The notes under the pieces: model-generated
What the model was told of the DNA's origin: nothing
Database searches by the model: none
Seen by the model: only the letters and a program-made list of their open reading frames with translations
Shown: positions 33,076 through 40,645 of the stretch, piece by piece
Numbering within the stretch: the first letter of the stretch is position 1
Layout of the letters: every line of letters starts with the position of its first letter
Assembly (NCBI RefSeq): GCF_914271435.1
Contig: NZ_CAJZAI010000024.1
Location: 1 to 52,678 of the forward strand
DNA: 52,678 bases
Direction of reading: 5' to 3'
DNA from: Cupriavidus laharis
GTDB lineage: Bacteria; Pseudomonadota; Gammaproteobacteria; Burkholderiales; Burkholderiaceae
Made by a program: the position numbers and the translations under genes

Positions 33076-33806
33076 TTCAGGGCTCCCGCGCTGAGGAATT
33101 GCTGCAGTTCCGGCGTCCGCGGCTGCGCGAACAGCGCCTTCGAAGGACCTGCCTCGTGCACCTTGCCCTGGTGCATGAAGATGGTGGTATGCGCCATGCG
33201 GCGCGCGAACTCCATTTCATGCGTGACCAGCACCATGGTCATGCCGGATGCAGCCAGGTTTTCCATGACCCGCAGCACTTCCGCCGTCAGTTCGGGGTCG
33301 AGCGCGGAGGTGACCTCGTCGAACAGCATCACCTTGGGCTCCATCGCCAGCGACCGGGCGATGGCCACGCGCTGCTGCTGCCCACCCGACAGCTGCTCGG
33401 GATAGCAGTCCTTCTTGTCCAGCAGGCCGACCTGGGTCAGCACCCGGTCGACGATGCCGTCGATCTTGCCGGCGGCCATTTTCTTCACGATGGCCGGCGC
33501 CAGCGCGATGTTCTCGCCCACGGTCAGGTGCGGGAACAGGTTGTAGCTCTGGAACACCATGCCAACGTCGCGGCGCAGGTCCAGCAAGCGCTTGCGGTCG
33601 TGGTCCAGCTTGTGCCCGGCGACGGTGATATTGCCGGCATTGATCGTCTCCAGCCCGTTCAGGCAACGCAGCATGGTGCTCTTGCCGGAGCCGCTGCGGC
33701 CGATGATGGCGACCACCTGCCCGGGCTCGATCGCGAACGAAACGCCCTTCAGGACTTCGACGCAGCCATACGACTTGTGCACGCCTTGTGCTTCAACGAT
33801 TGACAT
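33072..33806 (-). CDS. ABC transporter ATP-binding protein, polar amino acid type
   Basis: 244 residues starting MSIVEAQGVHKSYGCVEVLKGVSF. Walker A is GRSGSGKST, signature LSGGQQQRVAIARSLAM, Walker B VMLFDEVTSALDPEL, switch histidine in VLVTHEMEFARRM. This is the GlnQ/HisP subgroup. The start ATG at 33806 follows GGAGG and overlaps the end of the second permease gene. Although the subgroup usually serves amino acids, the gene lies between a PtxS-type operator and kguE, so a sugar-acid cargo is proposed. Confidence 0.86.
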   Translation of the reverse strand: MSIVEAQGVHKSYGCVEVLKGVSFAIEPGQVVAIIGRSGSGKSTMLRCLNGLETINAGNITVAGHKLDHDRKRLLDLRRDVGMVFQSYNLFPHLTVGENIALAPAIVKKMAAGKIDGIVDRVLTQVGLLDKKDCYPEQLSGGQQQRVAIARSLAMEPKVMLFDEVTSALDPELTAEVLRVMENLAASGMTMVLVTHEMEFARRMAHTTIFMHQGKVHEAGPSKALFAQPRTPELQQFLSAGALK

Positions 33807-34443
33807 GGAGCCTCCTTTCCATGCGCCTGGCCGCCGACGACAGCGGGAAGCAAAGCGCGAAGTAGATAAGTGCGACGACGACAAAGACCGCGAAGGGCTG
33901 GAAGGTCGCGTTGTTGATCAGCTGGCCGGCGCGGGTCAGTTCGATGACGCCGATGATGGAAGTGATCGAGGTGTTCTTGACCAGCTGGACCGAGAACCCC
34001 ACTGTGGGCGGCAGCGCCAGCCGGACTGCCTGCGGCAGCACCACGTAGCGCAGTTGCTGCCAGCGGGTGAGGGCGAGCGCTTCACTGGCTTCCCACTGTC
34101 CTTGCGGCACGGCCTCGATGCAGCCGCGCCAGATCTCGCCAAGGTAGGCGCTGGCGTAGATCGACATCGCCAGCATGGCCGCGACCATCGGCGACAGCTT
34201 GAGCCCGAGCACGGAGAGACCGTAGTAGCTCAGGAATAGCACGATCAGCACCGGCGTTCCCTGCACGACCTGGATGTAGGCCGTGCTGGCCAGGCGCAGC
34301 AGGGGACTTCTGGAGGTGCGCGCCAGCGCCACCATGAAGCCGGCCAGCGTGCCGCCGACGAAGGCGAGCAAGGTCACCCAGAGCGTCCAGCGTGCCGCCA
34401 GGAGCAGGATTTCAAGATGATTCCAGGAGAACTCGGTGATCAT
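33793..34443 (-). CDS. ABC transporter permease (HisM/GlnP type), second
   Basis: 216 residues starting MITEFSWNHLEILLLAARWT. It has about five membrane segments and the EAA-loop EASEALALTRWQQLRYVVLPQAVRLALPPTVGFSVQLVKNTS typical of polar-amino-acid permeases. It pairs with the permease gene just upstream; the ATG at 34443 overlaps that gene's stop by four bases. The longer open frame upstream (to 35232) is a shadow. It forms the heterodimeric channel of the importer. Confidence 0.85.
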   Translation of the reverse strand: MITEFSWNHLEILLLAARWTLWVTLLAFVGGTLAGFMVALARTSRSPLLRLASTAYIQVVQGTPVLIVLFLSYYGLSVLGLKLSPMVAAMLAMSIYASAYLGEIWRGCIEAVPQGQWEASEALALTRWQQLRYVVLPQAVRLALPPTVGFSVQLVKNTSITSIIGVIELTRAGQLINNATFQPFAVFVVVALIYFALCFPLSSAARRMERRLHVNR

Positions 34444-35204
34444 TTCGCGCTCCCTGCGACCGCTGCCGTCAATTCCGCCTGTGCCTGTGCCAGCGGCAGG
34501 GCCGGCGCCGTGCGTGCCAGCTTCCGTGCGCGCGCCACCACGCGGCGCCGCCTGAACACCAGGTTGCCGATCAGCGCGAAGATGCCGCGCAGCAGCAGGG
34601 CCAGCCCGATATAGACGAACATGACCAGGATGTAGCTCTCGAAGGTGCGGAAGGTCTGCGAATCGACCTGGCTCGCGACCGCCGTCAGCTCTTCCACCGA
34701 GATCGTCGACACCACGCTCGACGTCAGCATCATCAGCGTGAACTGGCTGGTCAGGGCCGGATAGACCTTCTCGAAGGCCGGCACCAGGGCGACGTGGCGG
34801 ATCAGTTGCCAGCGTGTCATGCCCAGCGCGGCCGCGGCTTCGAGCTGCGAGCGGTGAACCGCCTGCAGGCCGGCCCGGATGATTTCGGTCGAGTAGGCGC
34901 CGAGGTTGACCGTCATCGCAATCACCGCGGCGGTGACGGCATCGATCTGCAGGCCGACGGTCGGCAAGCCGAAGAAGATGATGAAAAGCTGGACCAGGAA
35001 GGGCGTGTTGCGGATGGCCTCGACGTAGGCCCTGGTGGCGCGCTGCAGCCAGGGACCGCCAAACGCGGCGGCAATGGCGCCGGCAGTGCCGACCACGGTG
35101 CCAAGCAGGATCGAGCCGAAGCTGAGCGCCAGCGTCATCGCCGCGCCTTCCGCGAAACGATCCAGCTGCGACAACACCGGGGTCCATTCGAATTGGTAGT
35201 GCAT
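34440..35204 (-). CDS. ABC transporter permease (HisM/GlnP type), first
   Basis: 254 residues starting MHYQFEWTPVLSQLDRFAEGAAMTLALSFGSI. EAA loop: EAAAALGMTRWQLIRHVALVPAFEKVYPALTSQFTLMMLTSS. The C-terminal tail after the last membrane segment is long and Arg/Ala-rich. It starts 54 bp after the binding-protein gene and overlaps the next permease by ATGA. The EAA loop is slightly divergent from amino-acid permeases, in line with another substrate. Confidence 0.85.
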   Translation of the reverse strand: MHYQFEWTPVLSQLDRFAEGAAMTLALSFGSILLGTVVGTAGAIAAAFGGPWLQRATRAYVEAIRNTPFLVQLFIIFFGLPTVGLQIDAVTAAVIAMTVNLGAYSTEIIRAGLQAVHRSQLEAAAALGMTRWQLIRHVALVPAFEKVYPALTSQFTLMMLTSSVVSTISVEELTAVASQVDSQTFRTFESYILVMFVYIGLALLLRGIFALIGNLVFRRRRVVARARKLARTAPALPLAQAQAELTAAVAGSAK

Positions 35205-35258
35205 GCGGGTCTCCTGGCGCGCCGGCTGACACCGGCGCGCAACGTCAGACGGCCTGGT

Positions 35259-36062
35259 TCAGAACGACTGCAGCGCGGGCAGCGCCTTGCCGGTCCACTT
35301 CTGCGCAATGGCATCGAGTTCGCCATTGAGCTTGACGTAGGAGATGGTGGTGTTGAGCCACTGGCGCAGTTCGAAGGCGTCGCGGCGCACGGCCATCGAA
35401 TTCGGTTGCACCGAGAACGCGAACTTGGCGTCGAACTTGCCGGCGCCGCGCGCCTTCATGATCTCGTTGCCGGTGGTATTGGGCAGGGCGATGGCGTCGA
35501 CCTGGTTGCTGATCAGTGCCTGTGCGCAGGTGGCATCGTCCTCGAAGCGGACGATATTCATGCCGGGCACCGCCAGCCGGGTGAGCGCGGTGTCCTGCGT
35601 GGTGCCGCGCGTCACGCCTACTTTTTTCTTCCCGAGTTCCGTCAGCTTGGCGTACTTGGCAGCGACGGGCGCGAAGATGGTCAGCTCGAACGCGCTATAG
35701 GGGGCGCTGAACATGATGGCCCGTGCCCGCTCGGGCGTCGGCGCCAGCGTCGCCACCAGGAAATCGACCTTGCCGGATTCCAGCGCCGGAATCCGGCTGG
35801 GGGAGGTGAGCGGGACGATGTCGACCGGCACACCGAGGTACTTGCCCAGCAGGTTGGCCACATCGACGTCATAGCCGGCGGGCTTGCCGGTGGCGTCTGT
35901 GGTGCCGAAAGGCGGGGCGCCGGTCACCACGCCGATGGTGACCTTGCCCTTCTTGACGATCTCGGCCACGGTCTGCGCCTGGGCGGTGAAAGCGGCGCTG
36001 GTCAGGACCAGCAGAGTCAGCACGGGCGCGGCTACGCGGCGCAACAAGCGTTGGACGTTCAT
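35259..36062 (-). CDS. ABC transporter substrate-binding protein (polar amino acid family)
   Basis: 267 residues. The signal peptide MNVQRLLRRVAAPVLTLLVLTSAAFTAQAQ is followed by KGKVTIGVVTGAPPFGTTDATGKPAGYDVDVANLLGKYLG, the family-3 solute-binding opening. The ligand-domain segment SGKVDFLVATLAPTPERARAIMFSAPY is typical. The ATG at 36062 follows GGAGACATTG. It is the first gene after two PtxS-type operators that overlap the promoter, so it is probably induced by 2-ketogluconate. Family membership would suggest an amino acid, while regulation and operon context suggest a sugar acid; the latter is inferred. Confidence 0.85.
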   Translation of the reverse strand: MNVQRLLRRVAAPVLTLLVLTSAAFTAQAQTVAEIVKKGKVTIGVVTGAPPFGTTDATGKPAGYDVDVANLLGKYLGVPVDIVPLTSPSRIPALESGKVDFLVATLAPTPERARAIMFSAPYSAFELTIFAPVAAKYAKLTELGKKKVGVTRGTTQDTALTRLAVPGMNIVRFEDDATCAQALISNQVDAIALPNTTGNEIMKARGAGKFDAKFAFSVQPNSMAVRRDAFELRQWLNTTISYVKLNGELDAIAQKWTGKALPALQSF

Positions 36063-36125
36063 CAATGTCTCCTGCACGGTTATGGAATGTGTCGCTGGCA
36101 TCGCAGCGGTTGGCAAATACCGTCT

Positions 36126-36169
36126 TGAAACCGGTTTCAGAATTATAGGAAACCGGTTTCAGAGGTCCA
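36126..36169 (-). promoter_or_regulatory. Promoter of the 2-ketogluconate operon with two PtxS-type operators
   Basis: TGAAACCGGTTTCA (36126-36139) is a perfect palindrome. A second GAAACCGGTTTC (36149-36160) lies 22 bp away centre to centre, two helical turns. On the minus strand TATAAT (36147-36142) sits between them and a -35-like TGGACC (36169-36164) lies upstream at 16 bp, so one operator fills the spacer and the other covers the start region. The sequence equals the operator established for PtxS, the 2-ketogluconate-responsive repressor of Pseudomonas. Confidence 0.85.
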
Positions 36170-36310
36170 GCAGTGAAAACCCTTACGGGCAGGGCAGCGT
36201 CGTTGCCGAGGGGGAAACAGGTCCGTCCCTGCACCCGCTGGCAGTGCGCCGCGGGCGCAGGCATGGGGCAGGACGCGCTCGGCGGACGCCGGCGCAGGAG
36301 GGGCAGGGGA

Positions 36311-37366
36311 TCAGGCGCGGCGGGTGGACCCGCGCGCGACCAGGGTGCCGGGCAGCAGGACCCGGCGCGGTGGCAGTTGCGCGCCTTGCAGGCGCTCGAT
36401 CAGACAGTTGGTGGCGACACGCCCGATATCATCGGTGGGCTGGGAAATGGCACTGAGGCCAGGACCGACCAATGCCGCCCATTCCGGATCGTCGAAGCCA
36501 ATCAGGCCAAGGTCGGTGCCGAGCTGCCAACCCAGCCTGCCGGCAGATGCGGCCACGCGCAGCGAGATCACGGCGTTGGCCGCCAGCACGGCAATGGGCG
36601 CCTGGCCGGCACGGCGGCGCAGGTCGCGCAGCGCTTCATCCAGGGCATCGTCGTCACCCCGCTGGGCTTCAAATGCGGTTCCGCTGACCGTGCCCTCGTG
36701 TTCGGCGACAAAGCTCTGGAAGGCGCGGGCCCGCTCATTGCGCGAGCTGATGGCCTTGATCGGCTCGCTGATGAAAAGCAGGTGCCGATAGCCAGCCTCG
36801 ACCAGGTGGCCGGCCGCCTCATGGACGGCGGTCAGGTTGTCCAGGGCTACCAGGTCGACTTCGGCATCGCCGACCTTGCGGTCGACCAGTACGACTGGCT
36901 TGCCCAGTTGCGCCGCGTCGGCCAGGGCTCCGGCATCGTGGCCTAGCGTGTGCAGGATAAAGCCTTCAACCCGATAGGCCGACAGCGAGCGAATCGCTTC
37001 GCGTTCCAGTTGCTCGTCATTGCCGAGGTTGAACAGCATCACCATATAGCCGGCGTCGCGGCAGGCCTTCTCGACGCCTCGCAGCACGGCCACCGAAAAC
37101 GAATTGGAAACATCCGCCACGACCAGCCCGATCAGGCGCGACTTGCCGCGCTTGAGCCCTTGCGCCATAGGGCTGGGGCTATAGCCGAGCGCACGTATGG
37201 CAGCGGCCACGCGCGCCTCTACATCTGCGGACAACTGCTCGCCGCCCCGGTTCAGGTAGCGCGATACGGTTGCCTTCGAGACGCCCGCATAGTCGGCAAC
37301 ATCCTGGATGGTGAGTTTTTCTGCAGGTTTCAGGTCGGGCGTAGGTTGGGGCACAGGGCGCGGCAT
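36311..37366 (-). CDS. ptxS: LacI-family repressor, PtxS-like
   Basis: 351 residues. The helix-turn-helix is near residues 18-42 (LTIQDVADYAGVSKATVSRYLNRGGEQLS), with the hinge helix about 60-75 (SPSPMAQGLKRGKSRLIGLVVADVSNSFSVAVLRG). The periplasmic-binding-like effector domain follows. It is divergent in role but on the same strand as the transporter operon and lies directly upstream of it. Operators of the PtxS sequence stand before both transcription units. It should repress both and be released by 2-ketogluconate. The effector is taken from the known PtxS system, not from residues here. Confidence 0.82.
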   Translation of the reverse strand: MPRPVPQPTPDLKPAEKLTIQDVADYAGVSKATVSRYLNRGGEQLSADVEARVAAAIRALGYSPSPMAQGLKRGKSRLIGLVVADVSNSFSVAVLRGVEKACRDAGYMVMLFNLGNDEQLEREAIRSLSAYRVEGFILHTLGHDAGALADAAQLGKPVVLVDRKVGDAEVDLVALDNLTAVHEAAGHLVEAGYRHLLFISEPIKAISSRNERARAFQSFVAEHEGTVSGTAFEAQRGDDDALDEALRDLRRRAGQAPIAVLAANAVISLRVAASAGRLGWQLGTDLGLIGFDDPEWAALVGPGLSAISQPTDDIGRVATNCLIERLQGAQLPPRRVLLPGTLVARGSTRRA

Positions 37367-37382
37367 AGGGTTCGAGGCTTGG

Positions 37383-37404
37383 TGAAACCAGTTTCACGAT
37401 TATG
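37383..37404 (-). promoter_or_regulatory. PtxS-type operator and -10 of the repressor gene
   Basis: TGAAAC-CA-GTTTCA at 37383-37396 matches the operator pair at 36126-36160 except for the two central bases. On the minus strand CATAAT (37404-37399) forms a -10 immediately upstream. The site lies 17 bp before the ATG at 37366, so binding should block transcription and give negative autoregulation. Confidence 0.75.
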
Positions 37405-37470
37405 CCTCGGGCGCGTCGGGATTTGCCAGCACCAGCGATCCGCCACGCGCCACACCCCGGAACTGCCAGT

Positions 37471-38034
37471 CTAGCCCTGGCTGAACACGCGCTCCTCACT
37501 CTCGATCTGCGCGCGCAGGATCGCGAAGCGCTGTTGGACATCCCTGCCGAAGAGTGGATCTGCACTTGCCGGAACCGTGGCGTCAACGGCTTCCCAATCT
37601 TCCTCGGTCAGTAATTGCGCAGCGCGGGGCATTACGTGCCGCTCCTCGGTCGAGAGATGGTTTCGATAATACACAAGGTACATGGCTCCGGCTGCCTCCA
37701 GTGCCGCGCGAGAACTGATCATGTCTCCCTCGGCCTCATTAAGGCGGTCTAATAGTGCCTCGCCGACCGTGGCAATGACGCGATGCTCCTGCTGGAGCCG
37801 GCTGACTATGATTTGCATGTCGGGATCTCGCTCAACGAGCCGTGCATAGGCGACATCCTCACGGGGATGGTGAACGCGATCGCCGAAATTCCGCATGTAA
37901 TAGATAATCGTGCTCATCAAGTTGTAATTCGGCCGCTCTCCCCGCTGGAAAAGGATTACCTGGTTTTCCAGAAGATCAAGTAGCCGAGCGAAATGGACAT
38001 GATCTTCATGCCATGTGGCAAATGGGGTGGCCAT
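37471..38034 (-). CDS. Hemerythrin-domain protein
   Basis: 187 residues starting MATPFATWHEDHVHFARLLDLLENQ. The di-iron ligands are visible: H in WHEDH, HHPRED, EHRVIATVGE, and NHLSTEERHVMPRA. It is a single-domain hemerythrin HHE protein of the YtfE/DnrN-like size, probably sensing or carrying O2 or NO, or protecting iron centres. The ATG at 38034 is preferred over the earlier one at 38085. An FNR-type site is placed exactly where a class II promoter for this gene requires it. Confidence 0.83.
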   Translation of the reverse strand: MATPFATWHEDHVHFARLLDLLENQVILFQRGERPNYNLMSTIIYYMRNFGDRVHHPREDVAYARLVERDPDMQIIVSRLQQEHRVIATVGEALLDRLNEAEGDMISSRAALEAAGAMYLVYYRNHLSTEERHVMPRAAQLLTEEDWEAVDATVPASADPLFGRDVQQRFAILRAQIESEERVFSQG

Positions 38035-38100
38035 GGCGCGCTCCTCAGTTAATTTTGGTCGCCTTCGAGGCCACATCAAATTCAAGCCTCATATGTTTGA

Positions 38101-38141
38101 ACAATATTCGTTAGTCCACCGTTCGCTCTGATTTAGATCAA
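38101..38141 (-). promoter_or_regulatory. FNR/ANR-type promoter upstream of the hemerythrin gene
   Basis: CTGAT-TTAG-ATCAA (38128-38141) differs from the FNR consensus TTGAT-N4-ATCAA at one base. On the minus strand TATTGT (38106-38101) is a reasonable -10. The site centre to expected start spacing is about 41 bp, as in class II FNR promoters. It lies in the 434-bp divergent gap (38035-38468); the rest of that gap shows only a weak frame (38152-38370) without ribosome site, which I do not call. Confidence 0.65.
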
Positions 38142-38468
38142 TGTTCGAATCATGGCCCGCCTCATCGAAGCGCGGATAGCGGGCACCGGAAGTGCGCCGC
38201 CCCGGGAACGTGCCGAAGCCAGCGAGTGGGACGCTTTGTGCGAAATGGACCCGGAGCGCACCGCCCGCCACGGGCGCCGCAAGGCCGGGCAGGTGAACGA
38301 TTGCCGAGCAGTGGAGTCCAGCGCCGGCGCACCTCCTGCCATCCGGGGCGCCCTATTTGCACCCCAGTGAAGCCGGGATCCTGTGTGCTTTGCTGTTCGC
38401 GGATTGTCGTCCTACAACTGAGGTGTGGGCCGGAAGGCACCGGACCCTGCTTATCGAGGAGGAGCATC

Positions 38469-39314
38469 ATGTGCCGCTGGCTGGCCTATTCGGGCAAATC
38501 GGTTCCGCTGGAGGCGGTGCTGTTCCAGCCGGAACATTCGTTGATCGACCAGAGCCTGAATTCGCGGCTGGGTCACACCACGACCAATGGGGACGGGTTC
38601 GGCGTAGGCTGGTACGGCCGCCACGCGGAGGTGCCATTCCGCTACCGTTGCCTCCATCCGGCCTGGAGCGACACCAACCTGCGCGAGACCGCGCGGGCAG
38701 TGCGGGCGCCGCTGTTCCTCGCCCACGTGCGTGCGGCTACCGGCACGCCGACACAGGAAACCAACTGCCATCCTTTTCGCTTCGGCCGCTGGCTGTTCGT
38801 CCACAATGGCCTCATCCGCGAGTTTCCTCTCCTGCGGCGTGACCTGATGATGGCCGTGGCGCCGCATCTGTTCCGCTGGATCGAGGGGTCCACAGATTCC
38901 GAGGTGATGTTCTTCCTGGCCCTGACTTTCGGCCTGGAGCGCGATCCGCGCGGCGCGCTGGAGCAGATGGCAGGGCTGATCGAGGACGTCGGCCACCGCT
39001 ACGATGTGGAGTTCCCGCTCAACATGACGGTCTGCGTGACCGACGGCCAGCAGGTCGTGGCAGTGCGCTACTCGAGCGAGGCGGAATCGCGCTCGCTGTT
39101 CCACAGTACCTCGTTCCGGCAATTGCGTGCGCTGTACCCGGACGACCCGCGCATCATCGCCGCCGGCGACGATGCCTTCCTGGTGCTGTCCGAGCCGCTG
39201 ATCGACGTACAGGGCGTGTGGGAAGAGATTCCCGAGGCCACCATCCTCATGGCGCGCGGCGGCGAGATCGAGCACAACCGCTTCTTGCCGCGGATGCCGA
39301 ACCCGTCGGCGTAA
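38469..39314 (+). CDS. Class II glutamine amidotransferase (YafJ-like)
   Basis: 281 residues starting MCRWLAYSGKSVPLEAVLFQPEHSL. Cys2 after methionine removal is the N-terminal nucleophile. Other Ntn-amidotransferase segments are GFGVGWYG, LFLAHVRAATGTPTQETNCHPF and WLFVHNGLI, with STDSEVMFFLAL. It hydrolyses glutamine for an unknown acceptor. GAGGAGGAG precedes the ATG, fixing this start although the frame is open to 38226. The gene is alone on the plus strand, followed by a small membrane ORF. Confidence 0.88.
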   Translation: MCRWLAYSGKSVPLEAVLFQPEHSLIDQSLNSRLGHTTTNGDGFGVGWYGRHAEVPFRYRCLHPAWSDTNLRETARAVRAPLFLAHVRAATGTPTQETNCHPFRFGRWLFVHNGLIREFPLLRRDLMMAVAPHLFRWIEGSTDSEVMFFLALTFGLERDPRGALEQMAGLIEDVGHRYDVEFPLNMTVCVTDGQQVVAVRYSSEAESRSLFHSTSFRQLRALYPDDPRIIAAGDDAFLVLSEPLIDVQGVWEEIPEATILMARGGEIEHNRFLPRMPNPSA

Positions 39315-39450
39315 CGCCGGACGGCAGGATCCTGGTTGCACAGCGGCGAGCCGGCCAACTGGCGCGCAACTTGCTGTCTTCCATGGCGAACGAGACAGGG
39401 GAGGCTATTGTTGAAGCATCCCCACATCAAATCGCCAAGAGGGGGGCATC

Positions 39451-39579
39451 ATGAAGCCGGTTGTGCACCATTTCCATTCTCACCCGCCTCATCACGGAGC
39501 CAGGTACTACGCGCTACTTGCGATGGCGTTGTTGTTGGCAGGTGTCCTGTACGTCGGCATATCACTGCTGACGCACTGA
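39451..39579 (+). CDS. Small His-rich single-span membrane protein (42 residues)
   Basis: The frame reads MKPVVHHFHSHPPHHGARYY, then one hydrophobic helix (ALLAMALLLAGVLYVGISLLTH). Six of the first 15 residues are histidine. AGAGGGGGG lies five bases ahead of the ATG. It sits 136 bp after the amidotransferase and could be co-transcribed. No family recognised; the His-rich face suggests metal binding near the membrane, but this is inferred from composition only. Confidence 0.55.
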   Translation: MKPVVHHFHSHPPHHGARYYALLAMALLLAGVLYVGISLLTH

Positions 39580-39627
39580 GCCGCCCGCTTGCAGCATGCC
39601 GGGTGGTGGCTTCTGTGGCATAGCGCG

Positions 39628-40095
39628 CTAGTAACAGCCGCCAGTGTCGATGGTCAGGTTGAGCATGTCATGCTCGAGATCCTTGATCAGCGACTCGTCT
39701 TCCCGGAGAAGTTCTTCCAGCACGTCATGGCTGGACAGTACGCCGATGATCCTCTGGGACTCGATGACTGGCAGATGCCGGATCCGTCTGGTGTGCATCA
39801 GCGCAAGACATTGTTCGCACGTGTGGTCGGGCGAGACATAGACCACCTGGGTTGTCATGATCTCGCGGACACGGGTATCGCCTGCATTGCGGCCGGTCAG
39901 TTCGACCTTGTGGGCATAGTCGCGCTGGGAAAGGATGCCGGCCAGTTGATCACCCTGCATGACCAGCACGGTGCTGATGTCCTTGTCCGCCATCAGCCGA
40001 AGTGCTGCCAGCACGGCGTCATCCGGCCCGACCGAGATGACGTCGCGCGGTTTGTCGGACAGAATCTGGCGAGCTGTTTTTCTCACTTTCTTCAT
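39628..40095 (-). CDS. CBS-domain protein
   Basis: 155 residues starting MKKVRKTARQILSDKPRDVISVGPDDAVLAALRLMADKDISTVLVM. Two CBS motifs pair into one Bateman module, the second being MTTQVVYVSPDHTCEQCLALMHTRRIRHLPVIESQRIIGVLSSHDV. Such stand-alone modules bind adenine nucleotides and regulate partners. The ATG at 40095 is preceded by two copies of TTGGAGACGACG, so the ribosome site is duplicated. It lies downstream of the DUF190 gene on the same strand. Confidence 0.86.
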   Translation of the reverse strand: MKKVRKTARQILSDKPRDVISVGPDDAVLAALRLMADKDISTVLVMQGDQLAGILSQRDYAHKVELTGRNAGDTRVREIMTTQVVYVSPDHTCEQCLALMHTRRIRHLPVIESQRIIGVLSSHDVLEELLREDESLIKDLEHDMLNLTIDTGGCY

Positions 40096-40119
40096 CGTCG
40101 TCTCCAACGTCGTCTCCAA
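40096..40119 (-). repeat. Tandem duplication of the ribosome-binding site of the CBS gene
   Basis: CGTCGTCTCCAA occurs twice in tandem (40096-40107 and 40108-40119). On the minus strand each copy reads TTGGAGACGACG, and the proximal copy places GGAG about seven bases before the ATG. The distal copy may act as a standby site or simply reflect slippage. Confidence 0.7.
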
Positions 40120-40140
40120 CAGGGAGGCAGGAGGTGGTTG

Positions 40141-40160
40141 TTGATGCATTCCCGCATCAA
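40141..40160. other. Inverted repeat between DUF190 and CBS genes
   Basis: TTGATGC (40141-40147) and GCATCAA (40154-40160) flank ATTCCC. The arms contain TTGAT and ATCAA, but the spacing is too wide for FNR (N10 in place of N4). It may be an intercistronic hairpin or a site for another regulator. Confidence 0.35.
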
Positions 40161-40174
40161 TTGCCCATGGGGCT

Positions 40175-40537
40175 TCAGCCTGGCGCCTCTCTCGATTCTG
40201 GCGCGGCCTTGCCAAGAAAGCCAAACTCCACCGGAAACTTTGCGTAGAACACATGCACGTCCTCGGCTGCAAGGCGATCGAAGAGCGCCTGCACTTCCGC
40301 CTCGGTCGCGATCATCGTGATCTCTTCCGGGCGGTCGGCGAGTTCGACAAAGTGCCAGCTATGGAAGTGGTGGTCGTGCCCGATGCCTTCCGCGCCCACA
40401 AGGTGGGTTACCCCGCGGATGTTCATGTCCCGCATGACCTGCAGGAGCCAGTGGGAAAGCTGCTTGCCGTGGTAGCGGCGGTTCTCGACCGTATATAAAG
40501 TGACTTGATAGCCATGCACGATCTTCTCCCATCGCAT
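40175..40537 (-). CDS. DUF190 family protein (PII-like)
   Basis: 120 residues starting MRWEKIVHGYQVTLYTVENRRYHGKQLSHWLLQVMRDMNIRGVTHLVGAEGIG. This is the DUF190 fold, related to PII signalling proteins; the GAEGIG turn and the final VFYAKFPVEFG strand agree. The function of the family is not settled; some members sit beside fluoride or ion carriers. Here its partner is the CBS protein downstream, another nucleotide-sensing type. Confidence 0.82.
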   Translation of the reverse strand: MRWEKIVHGYQVTLYTVENRRYHGKQLSHWLLQVMRDMNIRGVTHLVGAEGIGHDHHFHSWHFVELADRPEEITMIATEAEVQALFDRLAAEDVHVFYAKFPVEFGFLGKAAPESREAPG

Positions 40538-40645
40538 TGCTGTACCTAAACGGGTACTGCATTCAGTCTACGCCGGCTGTTGTCTGGTGCAGTGGGCGTA
40601 CCGCGGCGTTGGAATCAGGAAGGGCAAGGTTGTGGAGCCCGGAGT

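Noticed and set aside
38152..38370. 72-codon frame in the hemerythrin-amidotransferase gap
   Set aside because: No ribosome site, composition like non-coding GC-rich DNA, and its start lies just beside the FNR-type site.
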